Part shown: in pieces, positions 17,541-25,752 of the stretch
Numbering within the stretch: the stretch's first letter is position 1
How the letters are laid out: every line of letters begins with the position of its first letter
From: Burkholderiaceae bacterium
GTDB lineage: Bacteria > Pseudomonadota > Gammaproteobacteria > Burkholderiales > Burkholderiaceae_D
DNA: 49,493 bases
Assembly: GCA_019751755.1 (NCBI GenBank)
Contig: JAIENA010000070.1
Coordinates: 1-49,493 of the forward strand
Direction of reading: 5' to 3'
Made by a program: the position numbers and the translations under genes
The notes under the pieces: model-generated
Database searches by the model: none
Seen by the model: only the letters and a program-made list of their open reading frames with translations
Told to the model about the DNA's origin: nothing

Positions 17541-18734
17541 TTACAGTTTGGCGGCGATCAACTTGCCGAGGATTTCAATGCCGGCGCGGATGCGTTCCGG
17601 CGGCACCGTCACGAACGACAGGCGCAGCGTGTGGGTTTCCGGCGCGTTGGCATAGAACGGCGAACCTGGCACGAACGCGACCTTGTGCGCGATGGCTTCG
17701 TCCAGCAACGCCATGGCGTCGATGTGTTTCGGCAGCGTGACCCAGATGAACATGCCGCCTTCCGGGCGGGTCCAGGTCACTTGTGGCGGGAAGTGCTGGT
17801 CCATGGCGTCGAGCATGACCCGGCACTGGTCGCCATACAGTTGGCGGATGGTCGGAATATGCTGATCCAGGAAACCATCCTTGACCACCTCGTGCACCAC
17901 CATTTGCGTCAGCTGCGAGGTGTGCAGGTCGGACGCCTGTTTCGCCAGCTCCAGGCGGCGGATCAGGCCCAGCGGCGCGACCACGTAACCCAGGCGGATG
18001 CCCGGCGTCAGCACTTTCGAGAACGACCCCATGTAGATCACGCCGTCCGGGTTCATGGCCACCATCTTCGGCAGCGGGGCGCCGTTGTAGCTCAGCGCGC
18101 CGTACGGATCATCTTCGATCAGTGGCAGGCCCAGGCGGGCGCAGGTTTCCACCAGCTGGTGGCGGCGTTCCAACGACAGCGTGCGGCCGGTCGGGTTCTG
18201 GAAATTCGGCAGGGCGTACAGCAGGCGGGCGCCTTGCGCCACCCGGTTCAGCGATTCCGGCACCAGACCGTGCTCGTCGGTATCGACCGACACGAAGTCC
18301 GGCCGGTAGACCGAAAACGCTTGCAGCGCGCCCAGGTAGGACGGGGTTTCCACCAGCACTTTGCTGCCTTCATCGATCAGCACCTTGCCCAGCAAGTCCA
18401 GCGCCTGCTGCGAACCCGACACCATCAGCACTTGTTCCGGCACGATCTTGGCGCCGCCTTCGGACAGGCGGTCGGCGATCCACTGGCGCAGCGGCAGGTA
18501 GCCATCGGTCGGGCCGTATTGCAGCGCGACTTTGCCGGCATCGGTCAGCACCTTGTCGAACGCTTGCTTCATCACGTCGACCGGGAAGGTGGCGGGCGAT
18601 GGCAGGCCGCCGGCAAACGAAATGATTTCCGGCTGCTGGGTGATCTTCAGGATCTCGCGGATAAACGAGCTTTGCAATTGCGCGGCGCGTTCGGAAAAGC
18701 GCCACTGGATGGGGTTCGGGTTCTCGATTTTCAT
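17541..18734 (-). CDS. PLP-dependent aminotransferase, fold type I (2-aminoadipate transaminase/LysN-like)
   Basis: 397 aa. It starts IQWRFSERAAQLQSSFIREILKITQQPEIISFAGGLPSPATFP, typical of the LysN/ARO8-like class I/II aminotransferases. The PLP lysine lies in GSFSKVLTPGIRLGY, and the phosphate-binding SGSQQALDLL and NFQNPTG motifs are present. It is likely to act on a broad set of amino acids, such as aromatic, branched or 2-aminoadipate. RidA lies 88 bp upstream in the same direction, consistent with clearing reactive enamines from PLP chemistry. Confidence 0.9.
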   Translation of the reverse strand: MKIENPNPIQWRFSERAAQLQSSFIREILKITQQPEIISFAGGLPSPATFPVDVMKQAFDKVLTDAGKVALQYGPTDGYLPLRQWIADRLSEGGAKIVPEQVLMVSGSQQALDLLGKVLIDEGSKVLVETPSYLGALQAFSVYRPDFVSVDTDEHGLVPESLNRVAQGARLLYALPNFQNPTGRTLSLERRHQLVETCARLGLPLIEDDPYGALSYNGAPLPKMVAMNPDGVIYMGSFSKVLTPGIRLGYVVAPLGLIRRLELAKQASDLHTSQLTQMVVHEVVKDGFLDQHIPTIRQLYGDQCRVMLDAMDQHFPPQVTWTRPEGGMFIWVTLPKHIDAMALLDEAIAHKVAFVPGSPFYANAPETHTLRLSFVTVPPERIRAGIEILGKLIAAKL

Positions 18735-18781
18735 GTTGGTCTCTCGTATTTTTTATCAGGCGCGCTTGTGGCCGCCGGTGG

Positions 18782-18806
18782 CGGCGGCGCCGGGTCAGCG
18801 CCGCCG
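18782..18806 (-). terminator. GC-rich hairpin between ridA-like gene and aminotransferase
   Basis: A 9-bp perfect stem (CGGCGGCGC against GCGCCGCCG) with a 7-nt loop lies 16 bp after the RidA stop. It has no U-tract, so it may attenuate rather than stop transcription into the aminotransferase gene. Confidence 0.45.
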
Positions 18807-18822
18807 TGTTCGATGCCGTGGC

Positions 18823-19284
18823 TTAGGCGATTTCCGCCACCATCTCGATTTCAACGCATGCGCCCAGCGGGATTTGCGCCACGCCGAATGCGGCGCGGGC
18901 GTGCTTGCCGGCATCGCCGAAGACTTCACCGATCAGTTCCGAGGCGCCATTGGTCACCAGGTGGTGGTCGGTGTAGTCGGCGGTCGAGTTGACCAGGCTG
19001 GTCAGCTTGACGATGCGTTTGACGCGGGTCAGGTCGCCGTCGCAGGCCGCTTGCAGGGTGCCGATCATGGCGATGGCGACACCGCGCGCCGCTTGCGCGC
19101 CTTCTTCGGTGCTGATGTTCTTGCCCAGTTGGCCGGCCCAGACCGTGCCGTCCGGCTTGCGGGCGATATGGCCGGACAGGTACACCAGGTTGCCGGTCTG
19201 CACGTACATGACGTAGGCGGCAACAGGGGCGGCCGGTGCGGTCAGGGTGATATCAAGAGCGTTGAGTTTTTCGTAGACAGACAT
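18823..19284 (-). CDS. RidA-family enamine/imine deaminase
   Basis: 153 aa, the usual length for the YjgH/RidA-like subgroup. LVYLSGHIARKPDGTVWAGQLGKNISTEEGAQAARGVAIAMIGTLQAACGDL-type sequence and the C-terminal GVAQIPLGACVEIEMVAEIA are RidA signatures. The family Arg that binds the carboxylate of the 2-aminoacrylate-type substrate is not in the classical place, so this may belong to a non-archetypal Rid group. It is encoded between the EamA transporter and the aminotransferase and probably forms an operon with them. Confidence 0.9.
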   Translation of the reverse strand: MSVYEKLNALDITLTAPAAPVAAYVMYVQTGNLVYLSGHIARKPDGTVWAGQLGKNISTEEGAQAARGVAIAMIGTLQAACDGDLTRVKRIVKLTSLVNSTADYTDHHLVTNGASELIGEVFGDAGKHARAAFGVAQIPLGACVEIEMVAEIA

Positions 19285-19334
19285 GGTCGTTCCTGTGAAG
19301 TGTGAAATCTGGGAAGCCGATATTGTACGTCTTT

Positions 19335-20255
19335 CTATGCCTGGATCCGCGTCCGCCGTCCCGTAGCAACTACGGAAATTACCGCCAAAGCAAACAGAAT
19401 ATTGCTCAAACTGAGCGGTTCACTTAAAAGTAATGCCGCGCCGGCCATGCTGAGGAAGGGTTGCAGCAACTGCACCTGGCCGACCCGCGCGACCCCGCCC
19501 AGCGCCATGCCCCGGTACCAGAAAAAGAAGCCCAGATACATGGAAAACACCGAGATATAGGCAAAGCTGGCCCACGGTTGCCAGCCGGCGGCGGCAATCG
19601 CCGCGCCGTCCACCCACACCAGCCAGGCCACGGCGGGCGCCACCAGCGGCAGCGACAGCAGCAGCGCCCAGCTGATCACCTGTTCGCCGCCCATGGTTTT
19701 CGACAGCTTGCCGCCTTCGGCATACCCGGCCGCGCCCAGCAGCACGGCGGCGAACATGGCCAGGTCCGCCAGGTGTAACGCGCCACCCGACTGCAGCAGC
19801 GCATAGCCCGCCACCAGCGCGGTGCCGGCGGCGGCCGTCAGCCAGAACGCGGGCGAAGGTTTTTCATGGCCGCGCAGCGCGGCATAGGCGGCGGTCGCCA
19901 GTGGCAGCATGCCCACCAGCACCGCGCCGTGCGAGGCCGGCAGCGAGCGCATCGCCCACGACGTCAGCCACGGAAAGCCCACCACGCAACCGAGCGCGAC
20001 CCAGGCCAGCGGCCGCCACGCGCTGCGCGGCGGCCACGGCGCCCGGTTCCACGCCAGCCAGGCGGCGGCCAGCATGGCGGCGGCCAGGGCCCGGCCCAGC
20101 GCGACAAAGGCGGGATCGAAGCTACGCACCGCGATGCGGGTGAACGGCAGCGTCAGGCTGAAAATCACCACCCCGGCCAGGCCCAGCAGCATGCCCGTGG
20201 TTTCACCGCTGAAATGGAAAGAGCGGCGCGAGGTGGTGGCGATGGTCGGGTGCAT
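19335..20255 (-). CDS. EamA/DMT-family membrane transporter
   Basis: 306 aa with about 10 hydrophobic segments arranged as two EamA repeats (about 20-145 and 165-300). It opens GMLLGLAGVVIFSLTLPFTRIAVRSFDPAFVALGRALAAAMLAAAW. It is a metabolite, possibly amino-acid, exporter of the drug/metabolite superfamily. It is divergent from the MocR regulator across about 100 bp and is first in a likely operon with RidA and the aminotransferase. Confidence 0.9.
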   Translation of the reverse strand: MHPTIATTSRRSFHFSGETTGMLLGLAGVVIFSLTLPFTRIAVRSFDPAFVALGRALAAAMLAAAWLAWNRAPWPPRSAWRPLAWVALGCVVGFPWLTSWAMRSLPASHGAVLVGMLPLATAAYAALRGHEKPSPAFWLTAAAGTALVAGYALLQSGGALHLADLAMFAAVLLGAAGYAEGGKLSKTMGGEQVISWALLLSLPLVAPAVAWLVWVDGAAIAAAGWQPWASFAYISVFSMYLGFFFWYRGMALGGVARVGQVQLLQPFLSMAGAALLLSEPLSLSNILFALAVISVVATGRRTRIQA

Positions 20256-20311
20256 GGTCGGCTTTCTGTGGTGTCAACGAAGCGGGAATAGACCTATACT
20301 AGAAGAAATTA

Positions 20312-20380
20312 CCAACACAGTGCCAATACACTTGAGCACTTAACTCCTAGGACTGTATGGGCGCCATAACCAATACAATG
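20312..20380 (+). promoter_or_regulatory. Three CCAAYACA-type direct repeats (candidate MocR operator)
   Basis: CCAACACAGTG (20312), CCAATACACTT (20323, directly adjacent) and CCAATACAATG (20370, inside codons 5-8 of the regulator). MocR/PdxR proteins commonly bind direct repeats in the divergent promoter. A TATACT box at 20295 lies just before the first two repeats. The assignment rests on position and repetition. Confidence 0.5.
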
Positions 20381-21808
20381 CCGCTGATTGCCCTGTTGTC
20401 GCGGGAATCGGGCGAAGCGCTGGCCGACCAGATCGTGCGCGCGGTGGCGGCGCGGATCGATGACAAGGTGTTGCGCAGCGGCGCCCGCATGCCGTCGATC
20501 CGCGCCTTTGCGCAGGCGCACGGCGTGTCGCCGTTTACCGTGGTGGCCAGTTATGACCGGCTGGTGGCGCGCGGCTACCTGGAATCGCGTCGCGGCGCCG
20601 GGTTTTATGTGCGTGAGCGCGCCGCACTGGTGGCGCGCGCCGCCCCGCAGCAAGCGGCCCGTGACACTAGCGCCGACAGCGCGCCGATGGACGTCACTTG
20701 GCTGGTGCGCAATATGTTCCGCCAGGCGCCGTACCAGCAAATGCCCGGCACCGGGGTGCTGCCGTCGGAATGGCTCGATGGCGCCGGCATCGCCAACGCG
20801 CTGCGCGCCATCAGCCGCCAGCATCCCGGCACGCTGGTCAACTATGGCGTGCCGCAAGGCTTTCTGCCGCTGCGCCTGCAATTGCAGGAAAAACTGGCGG
20901 CGCTGGAAATTGCCGCGGCGCCGGAACAAATCGTCACCACGGCCGGCGTCACGCAGGCGCTCGACATGGTGGCGCGCGAATTCACGCGACCGGGCGACAC
21001 CATCTTTGTCGACGATCCGGCCTGGTTCCTGATGTTTGGCTCGTTTGCCGCGCTGGGCGCGCGCGTGATCGGCATTCCGCGCCTGGCCGACGGGCCCGAT
21101 TTGCAGGTGCTGGCGCAACTGGCGGCAATCCACCAGCCCAAGCTGTACGTGATTAATTCCGTGCTGCACAATCCCAGTTCCGGCTCGCTGTCGGCCGCCA
21201 AGGCGTTCCAGGTGTTACAGCTGGCGGAACAGCATGATTTCCTGGTGGTCGAAGACGATATTTATTGCGACCTGCATCCGGGGCCGGCGGTGCAACCGGT
21301 GACCCGGCTGGCGACGCTGGACCAGTTGCGGCGCGTGATTTATCTGGGCGGCTTTTCGAAGACCCTGGCGGCGAATTTGCGGGTCGGCTACATCGCCACC
21401 TCGCACGAGCGGGCCCAGCGCCTGGCCGACCGCAAGATGCTGCAAACCCTGACCACCAGCGACATCGGTGAGCGCGTGGTCTACAAAGTGCTGTCCGAAG
21501 GCGCGTTCCGCAAGCACACCGACCGCATCCGCAACCGCCTCGATGAACTGCGCAGCCGCACCGTGCGCCACATGGAGCGGATCGGCCTGCGGGTCGAGGT
21601 GGCGCCGGCGGCCGGCATGTTCGTGTGGGTCGATGCCGGGCGCGACACCAATGTGCTGGCGGCGCAGGCGATGGCGCAGGATTTATTGCTGGCGCCGGGC
21701 AGCCTGTTTTCACCCAGCCAGTTGCCATCGCCCCGCATGCGTCTCAATATCGCGGCCATGCAGGCACCGGCGGTGTGGCGGTTTTTGGAAAAAACGTTGC
21801 AAAACTAG
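20357..21808 (+). CDS. MocR-family regulator (GntR winged helix fused to aminotransferase domain)
   Basis: 483 aa, normal for MocR. A GntR-type wHTH (about 15-85: RIDDKVLRSGARMPSIRAFAQAHGVSPFTVVASYDRLVARGYLESRRGAGFYV) and a linker precede a fold-type I aminotransferase domain (about 125-480) with the PLP lysine in YLGGFSKTLAANLRVGY. Such proteins sense PLP-amino acid adducts and control a divergent gene. Here the target would be the EamA-RidA-aminotransferase set. AGGA precedes the ATG. Confidence 0.92.
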   Translation: MGAITNTMPLIALLSRESGEALADQIVRAVAARIDDKVLRSGARMPSIRAFAQAHGVSPFTVVASYDRLVARGYLESRRGAGFYVRERAALVARAAPQQAARDTSADSAPMDVTWLVRNMFRQAPYQQMPGTGVLPSEWLDGAGIANALRAISRQHPGTLVNYGVPQGFLPLRLQLQEKLAALEIAAAPEQIVTTAGVTQALDMVAREFTRPGDTIFVDDPAWFLMFGSFAALGARVIGIPRLADGPDLQVLAQLAAIHQPKLYVINSVLHNPSSGSLSAAKAFQVLQLAEQHDFLVVEDDIYCDLHPGPAVQPVTRLATLDQLRRVIYLGGFSKTLAANLRVGYIATSHERAQRLADRKMLQTLTTSDIGERVVYKVLSEGAFRKHTDRIRNRLDELRSRTVRHMERIGLRVEVAPAAGMFVWVDAGRDTNVLAAQAMAQDLLLAPGSLFSPSQLPSPRMRLNIAAMQAPAVWRFLEKTLQN

Positions 21809-21830
21809 TAGTAGAATAGGGTGTTTCCTA

Positions 21831-21866
21831 ACGTCACTACCTGACGTTACTACCTGACGTCAACAC
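21831..21866 (+). repeat. 13-bp tandem repeat, about 2.5 copies
   Basis: ACGTCACTACCTG, ACGTTACTACCTG, ACGTCAACAC. It lies between the MocR stop and the membrane GGDEF gene, about 30 bp before its start. It could be a leader or operator array, or simple slippage. Confidence 0.75.
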
Positions 21867-21893
21867 TTCACTGTTCACCACCACTTCCCCCAG

Positions 21894-23069
21894 ATGGAAC
21901 CTGCAACCGTATATTTGCTGGGCGCCTTGATGATGATGGCCAATGGCGGCGTCCTGGGCTTGATGCACCGGGATTTTCCGCCCAGCCTGCGCCCCAGCGC
22001 CGTCACGTGGCGCATCGGCACCTTGCTGCATGCCTGCGGCTGCGCCATGTTCATGGTGCAGGAGGCGCTGCCACGCAGCTTCGTGCTGCCGCTGGCCAAC
22101 GGCCTGGTGATGGGCGGATTTACCTGTTACTGGGCGGCGCTGCGCCAGTTCTATGGCGTGCCGCGCAGCTGGGTGATGTTGGCGCCGGTCACGGTCGGTG
22201 TGCTGGGCGTCTACTGGTTTATTGGGGTGTCGCCCGCCCCGCTGGGGCGCATCGTGGTGGTGGCGCTGGTGTGGGCCGTGCTACTGGGGTCGTGCATCCG
22301 CGAATTGCTGGGGCAGGGCCGGCGCGACCGCGCGTGGAGCCGTCAGGTGATGGCGGGCATCTTCGTCCTCTTGCTGCTGGTGGTGCTGGTCCGCCTCGGC
22401 TGGTTCGTGGTGGCCGGCATGGCGCCCGACTATTCCGGACTCGATGGCCGCCTGTGGATCAACATGGCGTCGCCGGTGGTGATGACGATCATGCCGGTGA
22501 TCGGCACCACGGCGTTCCTGCTGATGTGCTCCGAGCGCATTCGCCGCCAGTGGGAGCGGGCCGCCTCGACCGACTACCTGACGGGCCTGGCCAACCGCCG
22601 CACGCTGGCCGAGGCGGGCGCGCGCCGCTTCGATCTGGCGCGGGCGCAGGGCAGGGGCTTCGGCCTGGGCGTGATCGACATCGACCATTTCAAATCGATT
22701 AATGACCGTTATGGCCATGATGTCGGCGATGTCGCGCTCAAGCACGTGGCGGCAAAGTTGGAGGCGGCCTGCCGCGAGGCGGAATTGCCGGCGCGCCAGG
22801 GCGGCGAGGAATTCGTCGTGCTGTTCGATGATGTGACGCGCGACTCCGTGCTGGCCGCCGGTGAGCGCTTGCGCCACGCGGTGGCATCGTCGCCGTTTAT
22901 TGCCGGCACCGTCAGTTTGCCGGTGACGGTATCGATCGGCGTGGCGGTGCGGCAGGACGACGACACGTCGTTCGAATGCGTACTGCGGCGCGCCGATGCC
23001 GCGCTGTACGCCGCCAAGCAGGGCGGGCGCAACCGGGTTGAAGCCGCGCCGCCCGCCGCCACGGTTTAG
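21894..23069 (+). CDS. Membrane diguanylate cyclase (7-TM plus GGDEF)
   Basis: 391 aa. Seven hydrophobic segments fill about residues 3-215. A cytoplasmic GGDEF domain (about 222-385) has GGEEF at 303-307, so it is likely an active cyclase. The position of the inhibitory I-site reads REAE instead of RxxD, so product feedback is probably lost. No extracytoplasmic domain is visible, so the membrane part itself should sense the signal. The ATG has no good ribosome binding site. Confidence 0.88.
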   Translation: MEPATVYLLGALMMMANGGVLGLMHRDFPPSLRPSAVTWRIGTLLHACGCAMFMVQEALPRSFVLPLANGLVMGGFTCYWAALRQFYGVPRSWVMLAPVTVGVLGVYWFIGVSPAPLGRIVVVALVWAVLLGSCIRELLGQGRRDRAWSRQVMAGIFVLLLLVVLVRLGWFVVAGMAPDYSGLDGRLWINMASPVVMTIMPVIGTTAFLLMCSERIRRQWERAASTDYLTGLANRRTLAEAGARRFDLARAQGRGFGLGVIDIDHFKSINDRYGHDVGDVALKHVAAKLEAACREAELPARQGGEEFVVLFDDVTRDSVLAAGERLRHAVASSPFIAGTVSLPVTVSIGVAVRQDDDTSFECVLRRADAALYAAKQGGRNRVEAAPPAATV

Positions 23070-23088
23070 TTTATTCGGTTTAGCTTAG

Positions 23089-23117
23089 GTTGCGTTGCGT
23101 TGCGTTGCGTTGCGTTG
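23089..23117 (+). repeat. GTTGC pentanucleotide repeat, 5.8 copies
   Basis: A perfect (GTTGC)5GTTG array in the 89-bp gap between the convergent ends of the membrane GGDEF gene and the LysR gene. It is non-coding, so copy change would not switch a frame. Confidence 0.9.
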
Positions 23118-23158
23118 TCGCTTGGCCCGAACCAGCGCTGGCTGGAGCCGTTGCTCGC

Positions 23159-24049
23159 TCAGGCGGCGACTGCCCCCTGGAGCAACTGCTCCAGCACGTC
23201 GATGCGATGCCGGCGTGGCGTCGTGATGGCATAGAAGCGCTCCTGCAGCGCGGTGGAGTGGCCCACGGCGACCAGCATGCCGGCCCGCAGTTCATCCTGC
23301 ACCACCACCTCGGGCAACAAGGTCAGCCAACCACTGTCGCGCGCAATCAGACGCAGCATGGCCATGTCATCGACTTCGGCGCGTAGCCGGGGACTCACGC
23401 CAGCCGTGGCGCACAGCGCATCGAATTGTGCCCGCGACGCATGGCGCGGGCCGGGCAATGCGATATCGAGGCCATCGAGGTCTTCCGGAATGCGCAGCCG
23501 TTGCCCGGCCCAGGTGCGCGCCGGGCCGACCAGCGCGATCAACTGGCTGCCCAAAAAACGGCAGTGCAATGGCCGATTGGGATCGGCCGGCACCGTCTCA
23601 TTGGCCAGCACCACGTCCAACTGGTGCTGGACCAGCCGCGTCAGCAGGCCCTCCAGCAGGCCCGACTCCAGCGTCAGGACCACGGCGGGGTTGGCCAGCG
23701 CGGGGCGAATCCAGTTTTCCTGGTAATTGCGCGACAGCGTGGCCACACTGCCGACCCGAATCCGGGTCATCCCGGCCGAGCTGCCTTGCAAGCGTCCCAG
23801 CATCTCCTGGCCCATACCGAAGATGTCCTCGGCATACGCCTGCACCAGTTGCCCGGTGTCGGTCAGGATCAAGCGGCGGCCTTCACGGGTGAACAAGGGC
23901 TCACCGATCCATTCTTCCAACTGGCGTATCTGCGTCGACACCGCCGATTGCGAGGTGTGTAACTCCTGCGCGGCTTGGGTCAGATGGCCGAGTTTGGCGA
24001 CGCGCCAGAAATAGTACAAGTGATGGAAATTGAGTTGAGCCAGGTTCAT
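23159..24049 (-). CDS. LysR-family regulator next to dabAB
   Basis: 296 aa. The opening NFHHLYYFWRVAKLGHLTQAAQELHTSQSAVSTQIRQLEEWIGEPLFTREGRRLILTDTG is close to the NhaR branch of LTTRs. The effector domain covers about 90-290. It is divergent from dabB across a roughly 100-bp AT-rich region, and the same layout recurs in other bacteria. It is the likely regulator of the inorganic-carbon pump. The signal, possibly CO2/bicarbonate or sodium/pH as for NhaR, is not known. Confidence 0.9.
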   Translation of the reverse strand: MNLAQLNFHHLYYFWRVAKLGHLTQAAQELHTSQSAVSTQIRQLEEWIGEPLFTREGRRLILTDTGQLVQAYAEDIFGMGQEMLGRLQGSSAGMTRIRVGSVATLSRNYQENWIRPALANPAVVLTLESGLLEGLLTRLVQHQLDVVLANETVPADPNRPLHCRFLGSQLIALVGPARTWAGQRLRIPEDLDGLDIALPGPRHASRAQFDALCATAGVSPRLRAEVDDMAMLRLIARDSGWLTLLPEVVVQDELRAGMLVAVGHSTALQERFYAITTPRRHRIDVLEQLLQGAVAA

Positions 24050-24149
24050 CGTTCGTTTTTTAGTATTAAAACATTCCTATTAATCTATTTTACAGAATTT
24101 CTTTTAAGAAGCATCATCCGCGCACTGAATGCAAACAGGGGGGATGCAG
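24050..24149. promoter_or_regulatory. Divergent promoter region of lysR and dabB
   Basis: An AT-rich 100-bp gap in a GC-rich context. TATTAAAACATTCCTATTAAT is an imperfect inverted repeat (24064-24084), and TTCTT-TT-AAGAA (24099-24110) is a short perfect one. Both fit the size of LTTR sites, but which one is bound cannot be told. Confidence 0.4.
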
Positions 24150-25661
24150 ATGTTCCAGGGTTTGATGGTGGCCATTGTGTTGGCGCCGGCCGCATTGATG
24201 GCGGCACTGGCAGGGAGTGTGCGGCTGGTGCATGGTCCGACGTCGCGCCGCTGGCGCCTGTTCCAGGTGGTGTCGGTTGCCGCGTTGGCGTTCACCGCCT
24301 TGTCGCTGGTGGCGGGCGCAACGCGCGTGTGGTGGCCAGGTGGGGTGGCGGCGACGCCGTTGAGCCTGGTGCTGGCGCTGCTGGTGCAACTGCTTGGCAC
24401 CGTGATTGGCGCGTTTTCGGCCCGCTATCTGGATGGCGAGGTGCGCCAGCGCCGCTATATTGGCGCACTGGCCGCCGTGCTGGCCGGTGTTCACTTGCTG
24501 TTGCTGGCCGATCACTGGCTGCTGCTGATCGCCGCGTGGGCGGCAGTCGGGGTGGCGCTGGAGCGGCTGCTGTGCTTTTACCCGGATCGCCCGTTCGCGC
24601 TGCTGGCGGCGCACAAGAAGCGGCTGGCTGACCGCCTGGCCGACGTGCTGCTGTTGGGAGCGGGGGCGCTGGCCTGGTCGGAGACCGGCAGCGGTGCGTT
24701 GTCGGCACTGTGGGAGCACATTGCCCAGCATGGCCTCGGTCTGCCCTTGCAGGCCAGCGCGGTGTTGCTGGTGTTGGCGGTCACGCTGCGTACGGCCTTG
24801 CTGCCGGTGCATGGCTGGTTGATCCAGGTGATGGAAGCGCCGACCCCGGTGTCGGCCTTGCTGCACGCCGGCGTCGTCAATCTTGGCGGTTTTGTGCTGA
24901 TTCGCTTCGCACCGATGCTCGAGCAGGCCAGCGCCGCGCGGGCCTTGTTGTTGCTGCTCGGCCTGGTGACGGCCGTGCTGGCCGGCATGGTCATGCTGAC
25001 GCGCATCAGTATCAAGGTCAAACTGGCCTGGTCCACGGTCGCGCAGATGGGTTTCATGCTGCTCGAATGCGCGCTTGGCCTCTACACGCTGGCCGCCCTG
25101 CATGTGATCGGCCATTCGCTGTACAAGGCGCATGCCTTCCTGTCGGCGTCGGCGGTGGTGCGCGAGACACGCTTGCAAGCATTGCATCCGGTCGCCGCGC
25201 CGAGTACCGCCAGCGTGTTGCTGGCGCCGGTGCTGACGGCGTCGGCGGTGTTGCTGCTGGCGGCACTGCCCGCCGTTGCGGCCTGGCCATGGTGGTGGAG
25301 TCTGGTGCTGGCGCTGGCGTGGGCGCCGCTGCTGTGGTTGCCGGCGGCGCACGCCGGGCGGGCCGCACGCGCCGCGCAACTGCTGTTCGGCCTGGCGGCC
25401 GTGGTGGGCCTGACGCTGGCCGCCATGGCCGCGCACCGGCTGCCATTCGGCCTGCAAGATGCCCCGGATCACCAGTTGGGCGGGATCGCGCTGACGGGTA
25501 TGGCGCTCCTGTATCTGTTCCAGGTACTGCTGCAGAAACGGCCGCGCGCGCTGTCCCGCTGGCGGCGCTGGAGCTACGCGGGTTTCTATCTGGACGAAGC
25601 CTATACGCGCCTGGCGCTGTTCCTGTGGCCTGCGCGTTGGGCGCGCGCCAGCGCCCGCTGA
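24150..25661 (+). CDS. dabB: DabB: membrane subunit of the DAB inorganic-carbon pump (NuoL/MrpA-like)
   Basis: 503 aa from the ATG at 24150, chosen because AGGGGGG lies 6-7 nt upstream; an ATG at 24144 is also possible. About 13-14 TM segments. The proton-channel antiporter fold is shown by GWLIQVMEAPTPVSALLHAGVVNLGGFVLIRFAP and KVKLAWSTVAQMGFMLLECALGLYTLAALHVIGHSLYKAHAFLSA, with the conserved channel Lys/His residues. It is not part of complex I; the next gene is dabA. It should use the proton (or sodium) gradient to drive CO2 hydration by DabA. Confidence 0.9.
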   Translation: MFQGLMVAIVLAPAALMAALAGSVRLVHGPTSRRWRLFQVVSVAALAFTALSLVAGATRVWWPGGVAATPLSLVLALLVQLLGTVIGAFSARYLDGEVRQRRYIGALAAVLAGVHLLLLADHWLLLIAAWAAVGVALERLLCFYPDRPFALLAAHKKRLADRLADVLLLGAGALAWSETGSGALSALWEHIAQHGLGLPLQASAVLLVLAVTLRTALLPVHGWLIQVMEAPTPVSALLHAGVVNLGGFVLIRFAPMLEQASAARALLLLLGLVTAVLAGMVMLTRISIKVKLAWSTVAQMGFMLLECALGLYTLAALHVIGHSLYKAHAFLSASAVVRETRLQALHPVAAPSTASVLLAPVLTASAVLLLAALPAVAAWPWWWSLVLALAWAPLLWLPAAHAGRAARAAQLLFGLAAVVGLTLAAMAAHRLPFGLQDAPDHQLGGIALTGMALLYLFQVLLQKRPRALSRWRRWSYAGFYLDEAYTRLALFLWPARWARASAR

Positions 25662-25674
25662 ACTGATCAAACCC

Positions 25675-25739
25675 GCACCACGGATTTGCAGCACTGATTC
25701 GCAGCACTGATTCGTACCACTGATTCGTACCACTGACAA
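25675..25739 (+). repeat. 13-bp tandem repeat, 4-5 copies, between dabB and dabA
   Basis: Copies are GCAGCACTGATTC twice, then GTACCACTGATTC, then GTACCACTGACAA. A degenerate copy (GCACCACGGATTT) precedes them. It fills almost the whole 91-bp intercistronic gap. It could tune dabA translation relative to dabB or bind a protein. Confidence 0.85.
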
Positions 25740-25752
25740 CACGGAGAAGCTC

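Noticed and set aside
25675..25739. CRISPR array
   Set aside because: Repeats are 13 bp, directly adjacent with no spacers, and no cas genes are present.
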